DNA of 13,114 bases. Source: Nitrospira sp. Lineage in GTDB: Bacteria; Nitrospirota; Nitrospiria; Nitrospirales; Nitrospiraceae. A program made the translations under genes and the position numbers. Each line of letters starts with the position of its first letter. Position 1 is the first letter of the stretch. Of the stretch, positions 9,514-13,114 are shown piece after piece. The stretch is from the NCBI GenBank assembly GCA_015904055.1, contig JABMDE010000055.1, positions 1 through 13,114 of the forward strand. The letters are read 5' to 3'. The notes beneath the pieces are model-generated. The model was given only the letters and a program-made list of their open reading frames with translations. It ran no database searches and was not told where the DNA came from.

Positions 9514-9546
9514 CATCAACGCTCCTAACAAGTAAGTATGGGACGC

Positions 9547-9576
9547 ATCATACAATAGGCTGTTTTAGACCGTAAA
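9547..9576 (-). promoter_or_regulatory. Predicted promoter of siroheme gene, copy C
   Basis: Minus strand: TTTACG at 9576-9571, an 18-base spacer, and TATGAT at 9552-9547. It is conserved with copy A while the surrounding bases drift, which supports function. Confidence 0.5.
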
Positions 9577-9652
9577 CCACGCAACCTCTTTTTCTCGGTT
9601 GGAACTGTCGCTATAATGCGGCGCCAGGGGCAAGAGCCGCAAGTTGCGCATG

Positions 9653-9707
9653 TCTGGTTTCAAGTTTCGAGTTGTCAGGAAGGCCGATCCGAACAGCCGA
9701 AACCAGA
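9653..9707. repeat. Degenerate GTTTC/GAAAC palindrome between HNH and siroheme genes
   Basis: TCTGGTTTC at 9653-9661 complements 9699-9707. The inner text (AAGTTTCGAGTTGTC and similar) resembles the palindrome at 3682-3753. The equivalent gap in copy A (about 2060-2131) instead holds AGTTGT-like repeats. Confidence 0.5.
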
Positions 9708-9794
9708 AACCTGAAATACTCTGTATGTTCTTTGGAACGATCGAGAAGCTGCACGGACTAACGGGGGAAGGGCAACCGGAGGTGAGGTGCGCTC

Positions 9795-10338
9795 TTACGT
9801 CTCAGCCGGATCCGCGTCCAACTCCATATTCCAATAGAGATAATCACGCCAGCTTTCCGGCGTATTGCGGATACCGATGGTGATCGTGATCACAGGACTC
9901 CATCGCGGCTTGACCGGCCGCTTCTTCAACTTCATACCGGCTTCATCCGGTGTACGGCCGCTCTTCCGGTTATTGCACCGCCAGCACGCGGTCACAATAT
10001 TTTCCCATGTCTTCTTACCGCCTTTGGCGATAGGCACGACATGATCGAAGGTGAGTTCTTCCGTCCGGAATCGATGGTTGCAATATTGGCACGTGTAGCC
10101 GTCGCGCGTGAAAATATTGATACGGGAAAACTTGACGGCGCGGTGGCTGTCCTTCAGCCGCACCAGCTTCAGCAGCCGCATCACCGCAGGGAGTTTGATC
10201 GAGAGGGAAATCCCGTGGATCTCACGGTCATAGACTTCGAGAACTTCGACTTTGCCTTGCCAAAGGAGGGATCGCTTTCTGCCAATGGACGACCCGCAGC
10301 GGTTCATACGTCGAATTGAGCAGAAGAGTCATTTCCAT
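9795..10338 (-). pseudogene. HNH endonuclease, full length but frameshifted near 10270
   Basis: The frame open from 10307 gives 170 aa with CxxC (73, 76), FDHVVP (H89), ENIVTAC (N103, C108), C111 and a conserved tail ending LYWNMELDADPAET. Its first dozen residues look wrong. In another frame, the ATG at 10332-10330 (or 10338-10336, with GAGG upstream) encodes MTLLLNSTYEPLRVVHWQKA, the typical N-terminus of this HNH family. The frames switch within about 10275-10266, where one extra or two missing bases in GATCCC would restore WQKAI-SLLWQGKVEVLEVYD. So the gene is either freshly inactivated or carries a sequencing error. It lies divergent from the Rieske gene. Confidence 0.8.
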
Positions 10339-10499
10339 GCAACAACCTCATTCCCAATCAAGCCCCCTATGCGAGAGCGGAGATCGTTCGATGGGCCGGA
10401 ACATGTTCCTGTATGTCTATGCCATATGCCTACAGTGAAATCAAGCAATCGCCCCTCTGCCACAGAACCCACACCCATAGAACAGGAACGGATTTCCCC

Positions 10500-10829
10500 A
10501 TGGTAGATAATTTCACCACCGTCGCACAGGTTCAGGATATCCCGCCGGGAACCGGACGTACCGTGGAGATCAACGGCGTCTGGATCGCCGTCTTCAACAT
10601 AGAGGGAACGTTCTACGCCATCGATAACGCCTGCCCCCACGCCGGCGGTCCGCTGGGAGAGGGAAAACTATGTGGCTCCGTCGTTGAGTGTCCCTGGCAC
10701 GGCTGGAAATTCAACGTCGTCACCGGACAACGAGAGAATAATCCTAACTTCGAAGTACCCTGCTGCCAGGTGCGCGTGGAAGGCACCCACATCCAAATCT
10801 CATTGCCTCCCGGCTTGGCTGCGCCCTAA
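10500..10829 (+). CDS. Small Rieske [2Fe-2S] ferredoxin
   Basis: 109 aa, a stand-alone Rieske domain of the NirD or biphenyl-dioxygenase-ferredoxin size class, carrying electrons for an oxygenase or reductase. The cluster ligands are in CPHAGG and CPWHGWKF, spaced as in dioxygenase-type ferredoxins and without the disulfide cysteines of the bc1 type. I start at ATG 10500 (MVDNFTTVAQVQDIPPG), where homology normally begins. The open frame continues 29 codons upstream, but those residues look non-coding. No partner enzyme lies in the window. Its closeness to siroheme genes makes a nitrite-reductase small-subunit role conceivable, but the sequence does not show it. Confidence 0.88.
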   Translation: MVDNFTTVAQVQDIPPGTGRTVEINGVWIAVFNIEGTFYAIDNACPHAGGPLGEGKLCGSVVECPWHGWKFNVVTGQRENNPNFEVPCCQVRVEGTHIQISLPPGLAAP

Positions 10830-10849
10830 CCCGCATAGAATCACGTTCT

Positions 10850-10918
10850 TCGTAAAGCGCATCTCGCAAGCAACAATCGGACGTGCTCTTTCCACACCCT
10901 GAATTTCACGCTTTACGA
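10850..10918. repeat. CGTGAAGCG-family palindrome, member 3, between convergent genes
   Basis: TCGTAAAGCG at 10850-10859 complements 10909-10918. A second pair, CGCATCTCG (10858-10866) and CGAGATGCG (10929-10937), overlaps it. It sits between the convergent ends of the Rieske and hypothetical genes, where it could terminate both. Confidence 0.65.
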
Positions 10919-10942
10919 GATAGGAAGACGAGATGCGAGCAC

Positions 10943-11461
10943 CTACGGTAACGGCACCGGTGACTGTTCCGCATCTGGATCTTTGGGCGTAACGCCATCC
11001 GCCGGCAGCGACGCGGCATTCACCTTCTTCAGCTTAAGATGCGCGTGCCAGATGAATTCCCGCTCAAACCACTGGCCGCGGACACTTTGATCCCGCAATT
11101 GCACACGGATTTCATACACATCGCCTTCGACATGCTTGACCCGCCACTCCCCAAGCCGTACCCCCTGCCCGCGCTCCTTCATCGATCGCACATGTTGATT
11201 CATCGCATCCAGAATCGTGCCGGAACCGATCGCGCGGGAAGACTGTACCAGTGTCAGCGCTTCTGCCTCGCGCTGGTCCTGCGTGGGAGGGGAAGACGAC
11301 AGGCGGCTCCAGGAATAGTAGCCTACTCCCAGCATCAGTACGAGAATCGCCGCAACGCGAATCAGCCTGATGACGACAGGCGATGGGGACGACGACTTCG
11401 TATCGGAACGATCCTCAGCCATTGATTGCGTAGGAAACCTGTTGTGTGGCGAGACCGCCAT
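10943..11461 (-). CDS. Hypothetical single-pass membrane protein
   Basis: 172 aa. I do not recognise a family. A short polar N-terminus (about 30 residues) is followed by one transmembrane segment, RVAAILVLMLGVGYYSW, at about 34-50. A soluble, probably periplasmic, domain follows with alternating strands (GVRLGEWRVKHVEGDVYEIRVQLRD, then WFEREFIWHAHLKLKKV) and a proline-rich end. The start at 11461 has GAGG 8 bases upstream; a second ATG at 11422 (MAEDRSDTK) is possible. It is convergent with the Rieske gene. Coding potential is supported by the coherent membrane topology and the good start, not by a named homologue. Confidence 0.65.
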   Translation of the reverse strand: MAVSPHNRFPTQSMAEDRSDTKSSSPSPVVIRLIRVAAILVLMLGVGYYSWSRLSSSPPTQDQREAEALTLVQSSRAIGSGTILDAMNQHVRSMKERGQGVRLGEWRVKHVEGDVYEIRVQLRDQSVRGQWFEREFIWHAHLKLKKVNAASLPADGVTPKDPDAEQSPVPLP

Positions 11462-11622
11462 GATGGCCGCCTCGCTCTGACTACGATTATCTGACCCGTC
11501 TCATACATGACAGTTCATCACGCAATCGTCAAGACGCGTTGTGACGCAATGCGACGCTTGTTTGACGAAAAGCCTCTGTGCTACAAATACCGTCAGTCAT
11601 CAAGAACACATGAGCGCATCGA

Positions 11623-12066
11623 ATGAAGTTCTTCCTGTATGCCGATCATCTGAACCCCGTCCAGCTCAAGCGACGCGCCCCGGAGCATCGATTCCTCTAC
11701 CTCGCCACACTGGCGGACCACACGATCAAGTTCTGCCGCTGGTCATCTCAATGGCGCTGCGGCCTCGCGAGCATCGTGCCGTCGCCGGGTGAGAAAGTCT
11801 GGGGCGGTATATTCGAAGTCACGGATGAGGATCTGACACTCATGGATGAATTTGAGCACGATGTCCCTCAGGGAGCCTATCGGCACCTGCAAATCACCGT
11901 GCTCAACGAAGCCGGATCGAAAGAACTCGTCACCACCTACGCTGCGAATCCGATCGGCAAATTCAAAGCCAAAGACCACTATCTCGACTGGGTCATGAAA
12001 GGGCTCACACAGTGGAAACTGCCCCAGGAAGCTGTTCAACAGTGGGAATTATATAGGCCACGATAA
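11623..12066 (+). CDS. Gamma-glutamylcyclotransferase-fold (AIG2-like) protein
   Basis: 147 aa, the size of GGCT/AIG2-like domains, which release 5-oxoproline from gamma-glutamyl groups or act on related amide bonds. Family features include GLASIVPSPGEKVWGGIFEVTDEDL, the catalytic-glutamate region MDEFEH, GAYRH and a late VTTYAA strand. The N-terminal substrate loop, usually YGSNM, is YADHLNP here. The glycine and serine are thus missing, and activity or substrate may differ. No strong Shine-Dalgarno precedes the ATG. A TTGACG at 11561-11566 could be part of a promoter, but the -10 is unclear. Confidence 0.75.
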   Translation: MKFFLYADHLNPVQLKRRAPEHRFLYLATLADHTIKFCRWSSQWRCGLASIVPSPGEKVWGGIFEVTDEDLTLMDEFEHDVPQGAYRHLQITVLNEAGSKELVTTYAANPIGKFKAKDHYLDWVMKGLTQWKLPQEAVQQWELYRPR

Positions 12067-12225
12067 ACAGGACGAGCGACTGGCCTATGGTACAAACCGG
12101 AGACGAAGCGTTTTTGCCACACGCCATCAACCATAGGCTCTTCGCTCTGTGCATGCTCCAGGCTAATATGCTATAAGTGCCCGTTCGGATCTCATGAGTC
12201 GTTCGCTCTATCAATTGAGGAGACT

Positions 12226-12552
12226 ATGCCGAAACCTAAATATCACATTCTCGTCTGCACCAACTCACGTCCCCCGGGCCATCCAAAACCGTCCTGTGGA
12301 AGTGCCGGAGCCGGCCAGCTGCTCATGGCCTTCAACATGGGATTGATGCAACGCGCTGTGCCACCGGGCCAAGTCCTGGTGAGCGCTACCGGCTGCCTCG
12401 GCCCTTGCGAACAGGGTCCAACCGTCGTCGTGTACCCTGACAATACATGGTACTCGAAAGTCACTGAGGCGGATGTCGCTACGATCCTCGACGAACACAT
12501 CGCCAAGGGATCCCCGGTCGCGAAACTCAACCCAGACGCAGCATGGAGATAG
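12226..12552 (+). CDS. Thioredoxin-like [2Fe-2S] ferredoxin
   Basis: 108 aa, belonging to the thioredoxin-fold (2Fe-2S) ferredoxin domain family also found in NuoE and Shethna-type proteins. The cluster cysteines are C11 (HILVCTNSRPPG), C24 (KPSCGSAGAG), C57 (SATGCLGPC) and C61, followed by EQGPTVVVYPDNTWY, a well-conserved stretch. The ATG follows GAGGAG with 5 bases between. It is encoded alone between the GGCT-like gene and moaB. The redox partner cannot be told from the window. Confidence 0.9.
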   Translation: MPKPKYHILVCTNSRPPGHPKPSCGSAGAGQLLMAFNMGLMQRAVPPGQVLVSATGCLGPCEQGPTVVVYPDNTWYSKVTEADVATILDEHIAKGSPVAKLNPDAAWR

Positions 12553-12630
12553 GTTAGGCTCAGTCGAGGCTAATCGAAGATCCCTCTTCGTGACGCTCAG
12601 CCTCTGCTTTGCGCTCGACCGCTTTGCAAC

Positions 12631-13114
12631 ATGACGAACTCACCAGCTCATGAACACAAGCAGGATGCGCCACGATCACTCCGCTGCATAGTCATCACGT
12701 GCAGCGATACGCGGACGCCGGAAACCGATACCAGTGGGCAGCTCATCCACTCGCTGCTTGCAGGCAATGGTCACACGGTTGTCGCTTACCATATCATTAA
12801 AGATGACCCCGGACAGATCACGCACCGCATTGCACTGGGCACGTTTACGCATGCCGCCCATATCGTGATCGTCAACGGTGGAACCGGCATTTCCCGGCGC
12901 GATTCCACCTTTGAAGCCGTCGATTCGATGCTCGAAAAACGTCTGGATGGATTCGGCGAACTCTTTCGCTATCTGACGTATCAGGAAATCGGCTCATCGG
13001 CCATGATGAGCCGCGCCACCGCCGGCGTCGTAAACGGCTGTGTCGTATTTTCAATCCCCGGCTCCGAACATGCCGTGCGTCTGGCGATGGAAAAACTCAT
13101 CCTGCCGGAACTAG
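12631..13114 (+). CDS. moaB: Molybdenum cofactor biosynthesis protein MoaB/MogA-like (3' end outside window)
   Basis: 161 codons from the ATG at 12631 run to the window edge without a stop. MoaB-type proteins (about 165-175 aa) bind molybdopterin and, in many bacteria, adenylylate it before metal insertion. Seen here are IVITCSDTRTPETDTSGQ at 20-37, VNGGTGISRRDST at 81-93 (the GGTG nucleotide/pterin loop with its aspartate), LDGFGELFR (catalytic region, 116-124) and IGSSAMMSRATAG, then IPGS near the end. Probably only a few residues are missing. Next to a [2Fe-2S] ferredoxin, it fits support of a molybdoenzyme, but that enzyme is not visible here. Confidence 0.9.
   Translation, partial: MTNSPAHEHKQDAPRSLRCIVITCSDTRTPETDTSGQLIHSLLAGNGHTVVAYHIIKDDPGQITHRIALGTFTHAAHIVIVNGGTGISRRDSTFEAVDSMLEKRLDGFGELFRYLTYQEIGSSAMMSRATAGVVNGCVVFSIPGSEHAVRLAMEKLILPEL

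Noticed and set aside
9612..9617. Plus-strand TATAAT, a possible divergent promoter
   Set aside because: No convincing -35 at proper distance and no plus-strand gene behind it; copy A has only the weaker TATACT at the matching place.
10329..10640. Minus-strand ORF of 103 codons
   Set aside because: It overlaps the Rieske gene in antisense and covers the HNH/Rieske divergent promoter region; no domain features.

Overview
The window reads as a moderately G+C-rich bacterial chromosome segment, most likely from a Nitrospira-like member of the Nitrospirota. This is an inference from gene content, gene order and the style of the intergenic palindromes, not a database result. Almost everything from 34 to 10338 lies on the minus strand. 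From 10500 to the end the genes are mostly on the plus strand.

The core is a de novo pyrimidine operon, transcribed right to left: pyrR (8217-7657), pyrB (7643-6723), pyrC (6689-5403), a DUF4149-type membrane protein (5398-4877) and the first 24 codons of carA (4880 downward). carA is cut off near 4817 and joined to the upstream side of a siroheme-biosynthesis gene. A sigma70-type promoter and a PyrR-type attenuator precede pyrR.

The most striking feature is a cassette present three times in the same orientation: a Met8/CysG-like precorrin-2 dehydrogenase, an MTH1187-type thiamine-binding protein, and the pyr leader with pyrR. The copies lie at about 34-1916, 2880-4802 and 7657-9513. They differ at many, mostly synonymous, sites, so they are not one copy printed three times. 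Each leader keeps a perfect-spacing promoter, a PyrR-binding loop, an antiterminator, a terminator, and an overlooked 40-44 codon leader ORF with a good Shine-Dalgarno. That ORF ends exactly at the pyrR start codon.

The cassettes meet at abrupt junctions. Copy A carries an HNH endonuclease gene cut at 2483 and fused to about 360 bp of very G+C-rich, actinobacterial-looking DNA (2484-2846). That DNA runs into pyrR copy B. The first 99 bases of the window recur exactly at 2847-2945. Copy B is joined to truncated carA through a few bases of shared sequence. The HNH gene beside copy C (9795-10338) is full length but frameshifted. The whole 1-4880 stretch could be a real amplification or rearrangement, or a chimeric assembly. 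The sequence alone cannot decide, but several signs favour caution.

The right-hand part is ordinary: a small Rieske ferredoxin (10500-10829), a single-TM hypothetical protein on the minus strand (11461-10943), a gamma-glutamylcyclotransferase-fold protein with an altered glycine loop (11623-12066), a thioredoxin-like [2Fe-2S] ferredoxin (12226-12552) and a MoaB/MogA molybdenum-cofactor protein that runs off the end (12631 onward). Several dispersed palindromes lie between genes.
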